This document shows, one piece after another, positions 38,045-47,354 of a DNA stretch of 64,000 bases; within the stretch, counting starts at the first letter, position 1; the number at the start of each line of letters is the position of its first letter. A program made the translations under genes and the position numbers. This DNA comes from Streptomyces filamentosus (GTDB taxonomy: Bacteria > Actinomycetota > Actinomycetes > Streptomycetales > Streptomycetaceae). A model generated the notes under the pieces. That model searched no databases. It had not been told where the DNA came from and worked only from the letters and a program-made list of their open reading frames with translations. The stretch covers positions 186,001 through 250,000 of the forward strand of contig NZ_BNBE01000002.1 in NCBI RefSeq assembly GCF_014654895.1. Direction: 5' to 3'.

Positions 38045-39106
38045 CTATCGACTTCGTCCGCGCCCGGTCTCGGGCCCGTCCGGCCGCCGTCGGTGCGGCT
38101 GCTGCCCGGAGCTGGCGTCCTGGACCGGGCCGCGCTTCGCCTGGTCCGGCTTCCGGGTGACGGTGGTGCTGCGGGACCGCGCGGCCGACGCGGACGGCCG
38201 GGCCGCCGGCGGGGTGAGGCGCTGGGCGTCGGCGGGCAGCAGAATCGGGGCCGCGCTCTGCTCGATCCGGGCCATCCGTTCCGGCCACTCCCCGCCGAGC
38301 CCGCTGCTGGCCTCGCGCAGCCGCAGTTGGGTATCCACGAACCCCATGCTCTCCGCAGCCGCCAGGGGGCGGGTGCGTTCGGTCTCCACCGCGTCTCGCA
38401 GAGCCGGCGGGACGGCCCACCGCCCGGTGATGTCCAGGCTGTTGGTGTAGCGGGGCTTGCTCTCGCCACGGCGATAGACGCTCGCCAGGTCGACCAGGGC
38501 ACCTCGGTCGACGCGGTCGGCCAGGTCGAGGGTGCCGCCGAAGGACTCGTCGACGTTGGCCTGGACGGTGAGACGTCCCTACCCCCGGTCGGCGAGCTGC
38601 TCGAAGTACCGGTTGACGATCCCCTGGTCGCTGAGCGCCTTCGGCACGCCCATGAACAGGCCCTCGATCCGGGCGCCGGACTGCCGGTAGGCCCGCATCT
38701 TGTCCTCCACGGCCTGCGCGTTCTGCGAGGTCTCCTGGATGATCGCGTGGAGCCCGTAGGATCGGACGTACTCCTCGGCCTGGGCCATCCAGGCCCGCCC
38801 GTCGGCCCGGGTGTAGGCGGCCATGAGGGTGTCGTCCTGCGCCATCAGCGCGTCGTAGGTCGGGTGGTAGGGCTTGTAGAGGTCGCTGTCGATGTCTGCG
38901 AACCCGCCGTGCCGGTTGAGGGCGGTCGCGACCATCTCCGTCACCTTGCTCTTGCCGGCGCCGGGCTGGCCGACGAGGAAGACCACGGTGGGCGTCTCCT
39001 GCGGCGTGCGTCCCTCCAGGAGGTCGGGGACGATCCGCTCGCGGAAGATCCGCTGGTTCTCCGCCTCCGATAACCGGTAGCGCTCGACTTCAACCGGGTC
39101 GATCAC
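38045..39106 (-). pseudogene. second zeta-type toxin with in-frame amber codon
   Basis: A 354-codon frame from GTG 39106 with complete zeta motifs: ENQRIFRERIVPDLLEG, intact Walker A GQPGAGKS, DSDLYKPYHPTYDALM, WMAQAEEYVRSYGLHAIIQETS. Codon 176 (38579-38581) is TAG; after it the same frame is open to 38045 and continues with the expected YRRGESKPRYTNSLDITGRW and C-terminal parts. So one nonsense change separates the kinase core from its C-terminal half. Its partner gene (39103-39414) overlaps the start. Confidence 0.82.
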
Positions 39107-39414
39107 GCGGTTCCCTCCCGGACCTCGCGGGCGAGCCGCGCGTAGTGCTGCCGGGCGTTGGCGATCTGCTCCCGGTCGCTGGAGCGCAGCTCCTCGCGCT
39201 CGCGGGCGAGCCGGGTCTGGGCGGCGCGCGCCTCCTTGATGACCGCCTGGTCGGGGTGCGGCTTGGCCTCCTCTGCGGCGATGCGGGCGCTGTAGGCGCC
39301 GACCGCGCCGTTCACCGCCTCGATCGCGGCCTCGTACGCGGCCGTCTCCTCGTTGGACCAGTCATGCGGCTCCAACGCGTGCGTGATGGAGATTCCGTTG
39401 CTGGGTGTGGTCAT
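39103..39414 (-). CDS. antitoxin-like partner of second zeta toxin
   Basis: A 103-residue helical, charged protein from ATG 39414, preceded by GAGGAGGCC. It has WSNEETAAYEAAIEAVNGAVGAYSARIAAEE near the start and matches the gene at 32956. Stop overlaps the toxin start by four bases, so the pair is translationally coupled. It appears intact although its toxin is broken. Confidence 0.68.
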   Translation of the reverse strand: MTTPSNGISITHALEPHDWSNEETAAYEAAIEAVNGAVGAYSARIAAEEAKPHPDQAVIKEARAAQTRLAREREELRSSDREQIANARQHYARLAREVREGTA

Positions 39415-39828
39415 GCAGGCCTCCTCAAAGACGCTGATCATTGTGGTGGACGAGGGCCATGCCGGGACGGTTCTCTCCCGTGTCGCCCGGACAGATCCTC
39501 GGCAGTTTCTTACGGATCACTGAGGCGCTGCGGCACGGGAGCCCCCTCGTTGTGAGGAGGAGCCCCGGGTTGGCGCGGTGGCTCGCCGGGCACCGTAGAT
39601 CCGTGCACCGTCTACGCGTACGGCCCCGCCCGGTCCAAGCGCGGCGCGCCGGCGGCCGCGCTCACCCGGAGACCGGCCGCGGGTAGTCCTCCGTGCCAGC
39701 GTCGGCCCTGTGCTCCAGCTAGGGCAGGGCGGGCATGAGGATGGAGACGGTGACCTTCGGCCTTCCGACGGCGGACCGGGTGGCGTGCGCCTCGACCCGA
39801 ACCTTCCCTCGCGACTGCGGCTTGACTC
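39415..39828. other. intergenic region
   Basis: About 410 bases without a supported gene between the zeta pair and an IS5 remnant. It contains GC-rich palindromic stretches but no clear element. Confidence 0.35.
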
Positions 39829-40242
39829 CTTAACCGCATCGGATGTCTGATCGTCGATCGGCACGGAACTCCGCTTGCGGTAACGCTCACCGGCGGCAAC
39901 CGGCACGACGTCACCCAGCTCCTGCCGCTGCTGGACGCCGTCCCTCCGATCCGGGGACTTCGCGGACGCCCCCGCCGCAAGCCTCGGCGGCTGTACGCCG
40001 ACCGGGGCTACGACTTCGACAAGTACCGCCGCCTGCTGTGGAAACGCGGCATCAAACCCCTCATCGCCCCACGCGGCGTCGCCCACGGCTCCGGACTGGG
40101 CAAGGTGCGCTGGGTGGTCGAGCGCACCTTCGCCTGGCTGCACCAGTTCAAACGACTCCGCACCCGCTACGAACGACGCGCCGACCTCCACCAGGGATTG
40201 CTGGAATTGGCCTGCACGATCATCTGTTTGCGACGCCTTTGA
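39829..40242 (+). pseudogene. IS5-family transposase C-terminal fragment
   Basis: A frame reading LIVDRHGTPLAVTLTGGNRHD, LYADRGYDFDKYRRLLWKRG and VVERTFAWLHQFKRLRTRYE, the second half of an IS427-like transposase. The N-terminal half and left end are missing. Confidence 0.8.
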
Positions 40243-40277
40243 AAGGCTCTCCGCCGCCAGCAGTAGGATCCCGGCGC

Positions 40278-41024
40278 ATGACGTCCCCTGCGCACGGCGA
40301 CTCCGAGTCGTCCCGTCAAGAACCCCCTGGCGAACCCGGTGCTGCCGAGGGCGACGACGCGCTGATCGACATGCTGTGTACTCGCGCGTGGGACCCGGGC
40401 CGACGGTTCGACACGGCACCGGTCCCACGCTCGTGGATCGAGGAGCACTTCGGCCCGGAGCATTTGAATCGCATTCGGAGCCAGACTGTCGGCTCCAGCA
40501 GCAACGGGATGATCGTGCTCAAGTCGCAAGCCGAGGAGGTGGCGGTCTACTTCGCTGGCGCTCCGCGCGGACCGTTGTTTCCGCCGGTCACGCCACCTGA
40601 AGTCGAAGCCGCCGAGGAGATCATCGGGCGTCCGCTGCCGGCACTCCTTCGGAGGATCTACACCGAGGTCGGCGACGGCGGCTTCGGGCCTGACGGCGGT
40701 CTGGCCTCGCTTACCGACGGTCGGCGTGCTCCGGGGGACCTGATCGACTGGCCCTGTTCGATCACCCGGCACGAACGCGACCGTGCGGCAGGGCTGCCCG
40801 GCTCATGGCTGTACCTGGCGTCGGGCGGCTGCACGATGCAGTGGCATCTGTCATTGCTCGCAGCCGGCAACCCTGTGCTGCTCTATGACGCAGACGGCTG
40901 GGTGCCAAGCTGGGGCGAGGGCCCCCATGACGGCCTGCGCCACGCAACCAGATCACTGCGGCAATGGTTGTGGACCTGGGCCAGTGGCGGCGATGTCTGG
41001 GCCGCAGCACTCAGCCCCTCATAA
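40278..41024 (+). CDS. SMI1/KNR4 (SUKH) family protein
   Basis: A 248-residue soluble protein from ATG 40278. The SUKH pattern is seen in PPVTPPEVEAAEEIIGRPLP...LLRRIYTEVGDGGFGPDGG, followed by W-rich segments to the end. It is the second SUKH gene in the window (the other at 32022). An immunity or interaction role is inferred from the family. Confidence 0.78.
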   Translation: MTSPAHGDSESSRQEPPGEPGAAEGDDALIDMLCTRAWDPGRRFDTAPVPRSWIEEHFGPEHLNRIRSQTVGSSSNGMIVLKSQAEEVAVYFAGAPRGPLFPPVTPPEVEAAEEIIGRPLPALLRRIYTEVGDGGFGPDGGLASLTDGRRAPGDLIDWPCSITRHERDRAAGLPGSWLYLASGGCTMQWHLSLLAAGNPVLLYDADGWVPSWGEGPHDGLRHATRSLRQWLWTWASGGDVWAAALSPS

Positions 41025-41079
41025 CCGATTCACAGAGCTACACTCAGCTCCGCTCAGCAACCTGGTCATTCTGAAACGA

Positions 41080-41932
41080 TCAGTTATAGAGGCCGGCGTC
41101 GTGACTGATGGGCCGGCCGCCTCGTGAGCCCTTCTTCTTACGGTGTGCGGCCTGGTCTTTCTTCTCCGGGATGACTGCTTTGATGTTGCGTTTTCGCAGT
41201 AACTGCGGTTTCCGCGCGATGAGTAGGCATTGTCGCCGGCAACTGCGCCGGGTCTGGTGCGGGGACGGCCGACCGGGAGACGGACTCGCACCTTCTCGAG
41301 CACGGGGATGAACTGCGGACTGTCCGCGGCCTGCCCGGGGGTCAGGACGAACGCGAGCGGACGGCATCTGCGGTCCGCCGCGAGATGAATCTTGCTGGTG
41401 AGGCCGCCCCGGGACAGGCCGAGCAGGGCTTGCTTTAGGCGGAGCTTGCGTCGGCGCCGGATGCGCCGGCGATCGGCCTGTCCGTTCTGTTCCTGACTGC
41501 CGCCCCTTTTTGCCGGGCTGTCTCCTGCTCCTGCGCGGCTTCCTCCAGGGCCGACATGAGGTGTTTGCTGACGCGGAGCCCTGTGGCGTCGTGGTGGGCA
41601 CGGACCGTAGTGGAGTCCACGCTGACCAGCGACAAGTCTGTTTGCTCCGCGCGGGCTGCCTGAGCGATCAGGCCTTCCAGCAGGGCGGTGAACACACCGG
41701 CGTCCCGCCAGACGCGGAAACGTCCGTAGACGGTGGCCCATGGGCCGAACTCGGCAGGCATCTCCCGCCACTGACCGCTGGAGCGGAACCGCCAGATCAC
41801 CCCCTCGAACTGTTCCCGCAAACGCTCCGGATACGGGCCGTACCTACCGATCGGCAGATACGGATCGATGAACTTCCACTGAGCATGGGTGAGTTGCCTA
41901 CGCGTCACGACCACAGTCCTACCGGGTTCCAC
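41080..41932 (-). pseudogene. IS5-family transposase, truncated and frameshifted
   Basis: The first frame (41932-41435) has HAQWKFIDPYLPIGRYGPYPERL, WREMPAEFGPWATVYGRF, DSTTVRAHHDATG. A second frame continues with LLGLSRGGLTSKIHLAADRRCRPL and VGRPRTRPGAVAGDNAYSS, a third with RKRNIKAVIPEKKDQAAHRKKKGS. The coding stops at 41080 before the final catalytic Glu block, so the 3' end is lost. The first shift could be the programmed one; the later shift and truncation are not. Confidence 0.78.
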
Positions 41933-42108
41933 CCCACGAAGAGCACAGAATCAGGCAGATGATCACGACATCACACAGGCCCTAGCTGCAAACCCGGGAG
42001 GCGTGTCGCATCATGGGCGGCAGTCCGGCGTATCCAGAAACAGCGGAGCAGACATCACGACACGGTGAACACCCTGCACACCGCCGCCACATCCGGCAGG
42101 CTGGCCCG

Positions 42109-42561
42109 ATGCGTACCACGACCACGCTCATAGCCACCGCCGCCCTTGCACTCGCCCTCACCGCATGCGGCACTGCTGACAACCCGCCCTCGACGCCCTC
42201 GGACAAGCAGGGCGCCGAGGCCGCCACCGAGAAGCCGGCCACGCTCTCCCCCGATGCCCAGGCCAGCATCCGCGCCGCCGCCGACCTCCCTCAGGACCCC
42301 ACCGCTGACGCCCGCAAGGCGTACCTCGACGCGCTGAACGCGATCGACCGACGGATCATCAAGCCCGGCAAAGAGGACCAGGCCGTGAGCCGCGGCATCA
42401 ACCAGTGCGGCAGCATCAAGACCACCCAGGACGAAGCCAAGCTCGCGAAGACCGCGCTGGAACGGTTCACCGTCGACACCCGCCTCCCCGATATCGCCAA
42501 CGCCGCCACCGGCAAGGCGATCAACAAGGCCGTGCATACGCACCTCTGTCCCGACTTCTGA
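42109..42561 (+). CDS. small lipoprotein, DUF732-like
   Basis: A 150-residue protein from ATG 42109: lipobox LALTAC (Cys about residue 20), a Ser/Thr/Pro-rich linker, and a helical domain with two cysteines (GINQCGSI ... HTHLCPDF) resembling DUF732-type exported proteins. A longer frame from 42013 lacks a signal peptide at its start. Confidence 0.75.
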   Translation: MRTTTTLIATAALALALTACGTADNPPSTPSDKQGAEAATEKPATLSPDAQASIRAAADLPQDPTADARKAYLDALNAIDRRIIKPGKEDQAVSRGINQCGSIKTTQDEAKLAKTALERFTVDTRLPDIANAATGKAINKAVHTHLCPDF

Positions 42562-42633
42562 CCCGAACTCTCCATGCAGGCTGGCCCGTCCGCCCGGCTC
42601 CTCGGACGGGCCTTCGCATTCCCGCAGGTGACC

Positions 42634-42861
42634 ATGGCCAGGACACCCCGCCCGTTCGAAGAAGACGACGAGCAGCAGCTTCGGGACCTCCACGGCCAGG
42701 GCTTCGGGCGGGACCAGATCGCCCGCCTCCTGGACCGCAGCAGCTACACCATCACCGTCCACGCCGAGAAGCTCGGCCTAGCTGTATTGATCACGAGCGT
42801 TGTTGACACTGGTCTGTTCTTGATCATGGCGAAGACCTCCGGTGTGGTGGGAGCTGTCTAG
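42634..42861 (+). pseudogene. HTH protein truncated by IS481 element
   Basis: ATG 42634 starts ARTPRPFEEDDEQQLRDLHGQGF and GRDQIARLLDRSSYTITVHA, a resolvase/Hin-type helix-turn-helix. At 42783 the frame enters the IS481 element and ends within it. The original continuation lies at 45225 onwards but gives no recognisable extension, so the native protein length is unknown. Confidence 0.65.
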
Positions 42862-42884
42862 GAACTCACCGCACGGAGGTCTTC

Positions 42885-43859
42885 GTGTCCCACCGTAATG
42901 CCCGGCTCACTGTCTTCGGTAGGAGACTGCTGGTCGAACGTGTCTGCTCAGGCCGTCCGGTCGCCCATGTGGCCGCGGAAATGGGCATCTCCCGGGCCAC
43001 GGCTCACAAGTGGATCCGCCGGTGGCGGGCCGAGGGTGACGCGGGCCTGCACGACCGGTCGAGCCGGCCACGTACGACGCCGCACCGGACCGCGGCCGCG
43101 GTCGAAGCCCGCGTCTGCGAGCTGCGGCAAACCCGCAAACTCGGTCCGGCCCGGATCGGCCCGATCCTGGGCCTGCCCGCCTCGACCGTCCACCGGATCC
43201 TGACCCGTCACCGGCTCAACCGCCTGGTCTTCATCGATCGCCCGACCGGCACGGTGATCTGCCGCTACCAACGAGACCGGCCCGGCGAGCTGATCCATGT
43301 CGACGTGAAGAAGCTCGGCCGGATCCCCGACGGCGGCGGTCACAAAGTCCTGGGCCGCCAGGCCGACCGGGTCACCCGCAGCAGCGTGGGTTTCGACTAT
43401 GTGCACTCCGCCGTCGACGATCACAGCCGGCTGGCCTACAGCGAGATCCACCCAGACGAGAAGGTCGCGACCTGCGCGGGCTTCCTGGCCCGCGCGGCCG
43501 CGTTCTTCCAGGCCCAGGGCATCACCCGCATCGAACGGGTCTTGACCGACGACGCCTGGGCCTACCGCAAGGGCCTGGCCTGGAAAAACGTCCTGGCCGG
43601 CCTCGGCGCGACCGGCAAACTCACCCCTGCCTATCGGCCACAGACCAACGGCAAGGTCGAACGCTTCAACCGCACCCTGCTCGACGAATGGGCCTACATC
43701 CGGCCCTACACCTCGAATGACGAGCGCACAGCGGTCCTGACAGACTTCCTCCAGACCTACAACCACCACCGCTGCCACACCGCACTGGACGGACACCCGC
43801 CCATCAGCCGCGTCAACAACCCTGCGGGTCAATACGGGTCTGTCAATCGAACGGTGTAA
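42885..43859 (+). CDS. IS481-family transposase
   Basis: A 324-residue transposase from GTG 42885 (GGAGG upstream). HTH (PVAHVAAEMGISRATAHKWI), then an rve-type DDE core: HVDVKKLGRIP, YVHSAVDDHSRLAY, VLTDDAWAYR and PQTNGKVERFNRTL with the catalytic Glu. Its native end would be ...PAGQYT-stop; insertion of the IS256 element replaced the last residue by GSVNRTV, so the protein is almost unchanged and may still be active, though its right end is now separated. Confidence 0.85.
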   Translation: MSHRNARLTVFGRRLLVERVCSGRPVAHVAAEMGISRATAHKWIRRWRAEGDAGLHDRSSRPRTTPHRTAAAVEARVCELRQTRKLGPARIGPILGLPASTVHRILTRHRLNRLVFIDRPTGTVICRYQRDRPGELIHVDVKKLGRIPDGGGHKVLGRQADRVTRSSVGFDYVHSAVDDHSRLAYSEIHPDEKVATCAGFLARAAAFFQAQGITRIERVLTDDAWAYRKGLAWKNVLAGLGATGKLTPAYRPQTNGKVERFNRTLLDEWAYIRPYTSNDERTAVLTDFLQTYNHHRCHTALDGHPPISRVNNPAGQYGSVNRTV

Positions 43860-45215
43860 CGAGGGTGGTTGGGGTTACTGTCGGACTGCGGAGAGCCGGC
43901 CGTCGAAGGTGATGTCGAAGGCGTTCAGAGCGGTCTTCCAGCGCAGGGTCCAGCGGGTCTGCCCCCTGCCGGTCGGGTCGAGCGACATGATCGCCATGTA
44001 GATGCATTTCAGGGCGGCGGTCTCGTTGGGGAAGTGTCCGCGGGCCTTGACCGCCCGCCGGATCCTGGCGTTCACCGACTCGATCGCGTTCGTGGTGCAG
44101 ACGATGCGGCGGATCTCGGTGTCGAAGCGGAGGAACGGCGTGAACTCCTCCCACGCGTTCTCCCAGAGCCGGACGATCGCCGGATACTTCCTTCCCCACG
44201 TGTCGGCGAACTCGGCGAACCGTTCGAGCGCGGCCTCCTCGGTCGCGGCGGTGTAGACGGGCTTGAGGAGTTTGGCGATCTTGTCCCAGTCCTGGCGGGC
44301 TGCATAGCGGAAGGAGTTCCGCAGCAGGTGGACCACGCAGGTCTGCACGACCGTCCTCGGCCAGACGGTCTCGACCGCGTCGGGCAGGCCCTTCAGCCCG
44401 TCGCAGACAAGCATGAGGACGTCGTTCACGCCGCGGTTCTTGATCTCGGTCAGGATGTGCATCCAGTGCTTGGCGCCCTCACCGCCGTCCCCGGCCCACA
44501 AGCCCAGAATCTCGCGCCGGCCCTCCCCAGTGACGGCCAGAGCCACATAGATCGGCCGGTTGGCGACGGCTCCGTCGCGGATCTTCACGTGGATCGCGTC
44601 GATGAACACCACCGGATAGACCGGGTCGAGGGGCCGGTTCTGCCACTCGGCCATCCCGTCGAGGACCTTGTCGGTGATCGTGGAGATCGTCTGGCGCGAG
44701 ACATCGGCGCCATAGACCTCGGCGAGATGGGCCTGCACCTCACCGGTGGTCAGGCCCTTCGCAGACAGCGAGATGACCATCTCGTCCACCCCGGTCAGGC
44801 GCTTCTGCCGCTTCTTGACGATCTTCGGCTCGAACGAGCCGTCCCGGTCACGGGGCACGGATATCTCCACCGGCCCGACATCGGTCAGCACGGTCTTCGA
44901 CCGGGTGCCGTTGCGGGAGTTGCCGCCGTTCTTCCCGGCCGGATCGTGCTTGTCATAGCCGAGATGGTCGGTGATCTCACCCTCCAGGGCGGACTCCAGC
45001 AGCCGCTTCGTCAGCTGCTGCAGCAGCCCGCCCTCGCCGGTCAGCTGCACTCCCTCGGCCTGGGCCCGGGACACCAGCTCGTCGATCAGCCGGTCGTCCA
45101 CCGCCTTCGCCGGCTGAGGCCCGTCTGCCTCGCTGATCTCGGTCTCGGCCACGTTCTCACTGGTCATCGGTGCATCCTCCATGATCGGGAGTTACACCGA
45201 ACGATTTACAGTCCC
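43836..45215. mobile_element. IS256-family insertion sequence
   Basis: Inverted ends of 25 bp (GGGTCTGTCAATCG... at 43836; complement GGGACTGTAAATCG... at 45215), both followed by CGGTGTAAC. Flanked by a perfect 8-bp duplication GTCAATAC at 43828-43835 and 45216-45223. It lies in the 3' end of the IS481 transposase gene, so it arrived later. Confidence 0.93.
43875..45182 (-). CDS. IS256-family transposase
   Basis: A 435-residue intact mutator-type transposase: HDPAGKNGGNSRNGTRSKTV, the DVSRQTISTITDKV helix-turn-helix, the catalytic Asp in VVFIDAIHVKIRDG, LMLVCDGLKGLPDAV, the conserved VVHLLRNSF and the catalytic Glu in TTNAIESVNARIRR. Everything needed for transposition seems present. Confidence 0.92.
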   Translation of the reverse strand: MEDAPMTSENVAETEISEADGPQPAKAVDDRLIDELVSRAQAEGVQLTGEGGLLQQLTKRLLESALEGEITDHLGYDKHDPAGKNGGNSRNGTRSKTVLTDVGPVEISVPRDRDGSFEPKIVKKRQKRLTGVDEMVISLSAKGLTTGEVQAHLAEVYGADVSRQTISTITDKVLDGMAEWQNRPLDPVYPVVFIDAIHVKIRDGAVANRPIYVALAVTGEGRREILGLWAGDGGEGAKHWMHILTEIKNRGVNDVLMLVCDGLKGLPDAVETVWPRTVVQTCVVHLLRNSFRYAARQDWDKIAKLLKPVYTAATEEAALERFAEFADTWGRKYPAIVRLWENAWEEFTPFLRFDTEIRRIVCTTNAIESVNARIRRAVKARGHFPNETAALKCIYMAIMSLDPTGRGQTRWTLRWKTALNAFDITFDGRLSAVRQ

Positions 45216-45225
45216 GTCAATACAC

Positions 45226-46209
45226 CTAGACCGTCGGGCGGGGGAGGCGGTACTCGTATTTGCGGGGGCGGAGGTCTTCTTCGGCTGGTTCCCAGTCGGT
45301 GTAGTGGGTGAGTGTCCCGCCGCTGGGGAGGTAGTCGTCGGTGGTGGTGTCGATCTTGATGTCGCTGACGACGTAGAGGTCGACGGTGTTGTCCTTGTTC
45401 CGGGCGTGGAGGACTTCGTTGATGGTCAGTTCGACGCTGGTGGCGGCGCCGGTGGTGCCCTTGACCTCGACGTGGCGTTCCTCGGTGCCGCGGGTGCAGT
45501 GCAGGTCGTAGGGCTTGCCGAGCTTTTCGACCGTCCAGCCCTGGGCTTCGTAGTGCGCGATCGCGAGGTCTTCGGCGTACTCCTCGATCCTCTTGCGCTT
45601 CTTGGGGTCGGAGATGTAGCCGGCTCCGCGGCGCCGGCGCTGGGGCTTGTTCTTGCTCTCGACCTGCTCGGCGGTGAAGCCCGGGGAGCGGTCCAGGGGG
45701 ACGTCGTCGGGCTGGTCGGTCGCGAAGGGGATGCCGGCGAGGTCGAGGAGGCGCTGGGCGGGCATCTGGACGATCTTGCCCATGCCGCGGTCGGTGCCCG
45801 AGCGGCGGATCGCGTCGCTGCCGGCCTCGGTGAGCGGGCCTGTGGGGCCCAGGGGGACGTGGTCGAGCTTGGCGAGGGGCTCGATGCCGAAGCGCTGGGG
45901 GTACTTCAGGCGCTGTTCGGCTTCCTCGTCGGGCCAGTGCCAGGAGGTGCCTTCGTAGAAGCCGCCGCGGACCTGGAAGAGGTAGAGGGTGGCGGTGTCC
46001 TGGAGCCAGACGGGGAGCTGGACTCGCGGGGAGGCGCCGGTGGCGAGGACGGCGAACTGGGGGGTGACGTGCTCGTACTCGGGCTTCTTCTCGGGGAATC
46101 CCCAGGTGAGGGTCTCGATGCCGTGGACGAGGTTGCGCTGCGACTCGGTGCTCTGGCCGACGTGGACCATGACGAACGTCGAACTCTTCATACCCATGCA
46201 GCCCATCAT
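45226..46209 (-). CDS. DUF3883 domain protein
   Basis: About 327 residues from ATG 46209 (other ATGs at 46206, 46197 and 46191 are possible). The N-terminal half, starting SSTFVMVHVGQ, is of unknown type. The C-terminal part (about residues 225-320) is a DUF3883 domain: RIEEYAEDLAIAHYEAQGW, GKPYDLHCTRG, HVEVKGTTG, INEVLHARN and LYVVSDI, with the D...E-x-K arrangement of a PD-(D/E)XK-like nuclease fold. DUF3883 is often found in restriction and defence proteins. The stop codon lies in the flank of the IS481 insertion. Confidence 0.75.
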   Translation of the reverse strand: MMGCMGMKSSTFVMVHVGQSTESQRNLVHGIETLTWGFPEKKPEYEHVTPQFAVLATGASPRVQLPVWLQDTATLYLFQVRGGFYEGTSWHWPDEEAEQRLKYPQRFGIEPLAKLDHVPLGPTGPLTEAGSDAIRRSGTDRGMGKIVQMPAQRLLDLAGIPFATDQPDDVPLDRSPGFTAEQVESKNKPQRRRRGAGYISDPKKRKRIEEYAEDLAIAHYEAQGWTVEKLGKPYDLHCTRGTEERHVEVKGTTGAATSVELTINEVLHARNKDNTVDLYVVSDIKIDTTTDDYLPSGGTLTHYTDWEPAEEDLRPRKYEYRLPRPTV

Positions 46210-46409
46210 AGACGCAGTCTTATCGAAAGCTGGGTAGTTTTTTATTTTGACAGCCTGCTCTAGGGTGGTGGTTGGACCGCCGGCCTGTCCTGGGTCGGGC
46301 ATCGCCCACACGGCGGTCGACCCTTGTTCCACAACCCCATGGTCCGGAGACAAGCGGCGCGCGCAGGTAAGGGCCCCTGTACGAGAGCCAGTCCGGGCCG
46401 CCGAACCAT

Positions 46410-46426
46410 GTCCGCGAATCGCGGAC
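46410..46426. promoter_or_regulatory. 17-bp palindrome, copy 1
   Basis: GTCCGCGAATCGCGGAC: 8-bp arms around a central A. It lies 200 bases upstream of the DUF3883 gene and 54 bases beyond the stop of the HTH gene. Probable operator. Confidence 0.7.
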
Positions 46427-46480
46427 GGGTGGGGTCCGGACGGACAGCGGCACGTGCAGCAGCACGGTTCGCCTCCCCGT

Positions 46481-47248
46481 TCATTCCGCGGCAAGTTGAC
46501 TATCGGGGGACAGTGCCTTGGTGCTCACGGCGTTACGGACGGAGGCGAGTTCGTTCAGAAGCGCGAGAGCACCGTTGCGGATCTGGGCGGCGGTGTGAGG
46601 AGGGGATACCGCCGCTCCGGCGGGGATGTCGCCGGACAGGGCCGGGTGCAGACGGTGCAGCTTGGCGGCGAGGGCTGGGCCGTCGAGCCGGGCGGTCCAG
46701 GAGAGCAGCGTCTTGGCACTGGCGAGGGTGGTGAGCGAGGGCCAGGTGTCGTTGAAAGCGGTGAGGTCCGCGACGGCTCCGCGAAGCCGCCGCTCGTTTT
46801 CGCGGGCCCATTCGTCTGCGGCCCGGTCACGGGCGCGGTCGGCGCGCTGGAGTTCGGGATAGCGGTCGCCGCGATAGGACGCGGCGTCGCGCTGCAGCCG
46901 CACATAGCGGGACTTGGCGCTGGAACGGCTGGTCAGGCCGAGATGGTCGGCGATCTCCTGCCAGGACGCCGAACGGGCGCGGGCGGCCCGGGTCAGGCCG
47001 CGCTCCAGGGTGTCGAGGGCCGCCCGAGCTTCGTCAAGGAGGGTGAGCGCCGCGAGGACATCCCCGGCGGGCACCTCCACCTGCTCCTCGGCGGCCGTGC
47101 GGACGGCATGCATCACCCGGACCGGGTCCAACAGGGTCCGCCCCTCGCCGTACTTCGCCCGCAGGAGGCCCTCCGCATGCTGCCGGAGCTGCTCACGGGC
47201 CTCAGGATCGATCGCTGCCATGCGGCGCAGCATGACAGCAGGATCCAT
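46481..47248 (-). CDS. HTH-containing hypothetical protein
   Basis: About 255 residues from ATG 47248; upstream alternatives would overlap the palindromes. It is mostly helical. A helix-turn-helix is visible near residues 98-125 (SWQEIADHLGLTSRSSAKSRYVRLQR), sigma-region-4-like. Related Streptomyces proteins are often labelled type III effector without evidence; I do not use that name. The palindrome at 47251-47267 ends three bases before the start codon, suggesting self-regulation. Confidence 0.68.
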   Translation of the reverse strand: MDPAVMLRRMAAIDPEAREQLRQHAEGLLRAKYGEGRTLLDPVRVMHAVRTAAEEQVEVPAGDVLAALTLLDEARAALDTLERGLTRAARARSASWQEIADHLGLTSRSSAKSRYVRLQRDAASYRGDRYPELQRADRARDRAADEWARENERRLRGAVADLTAFNDTWPSLTTLASAKTLLSWTARLDGPALAAKLHRLHPALSGDIPAGAAVSPPHTAAQIRNGALALLNELASVRNAVSTKALSPDSQLAAE

Positions 47249-47250
47249 GC

Positions 47251-47267
47251 GTCCGCGAATCGCGGAC
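47251..47267. promoter_or_regulatory. 17-bp palindrome, copy 2
   Basis: GTCCGCGAATCGCGGAC, identical to copy 1, immediately before the ATG at 47248 where it would cover the ribosome binding site. Probable operator. Confidence 0.75.
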
Positions 47268-47337
47268 GCGGGTTGATGATCGCCGTCGAGCCGAGGAACG
47301 GCGTCGACCCTGCACGCCAACGGCCTTGCACAAGATC

Positions 47338-47354
47338 GTCCGCGATTCGCGGAC
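47338..47354. promoter_or_regulatory. 17-bp palindrome, copy 3
   Basis: GTCCGCGATTCGCGGAC, the same arms with central T, 87 bases upstream of copy 2, in promoter position for the gene starting at 47248. Confidence 0.72.

Larger units (their letters stand above)
42783..45224. mobile_element. IS481-family element interrupted by IS256
   Basis: Left end TGTATTGATCACG (42783) and right end, on the complement TGTATTGACCCG, split by the IS256 element so that the last base is at 45224. The ends match in about 20 of 26 positions. Flanks CCTAGC and CCTAGA agree in five of six bases, a probable target duplication. Confidence 0.8.
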
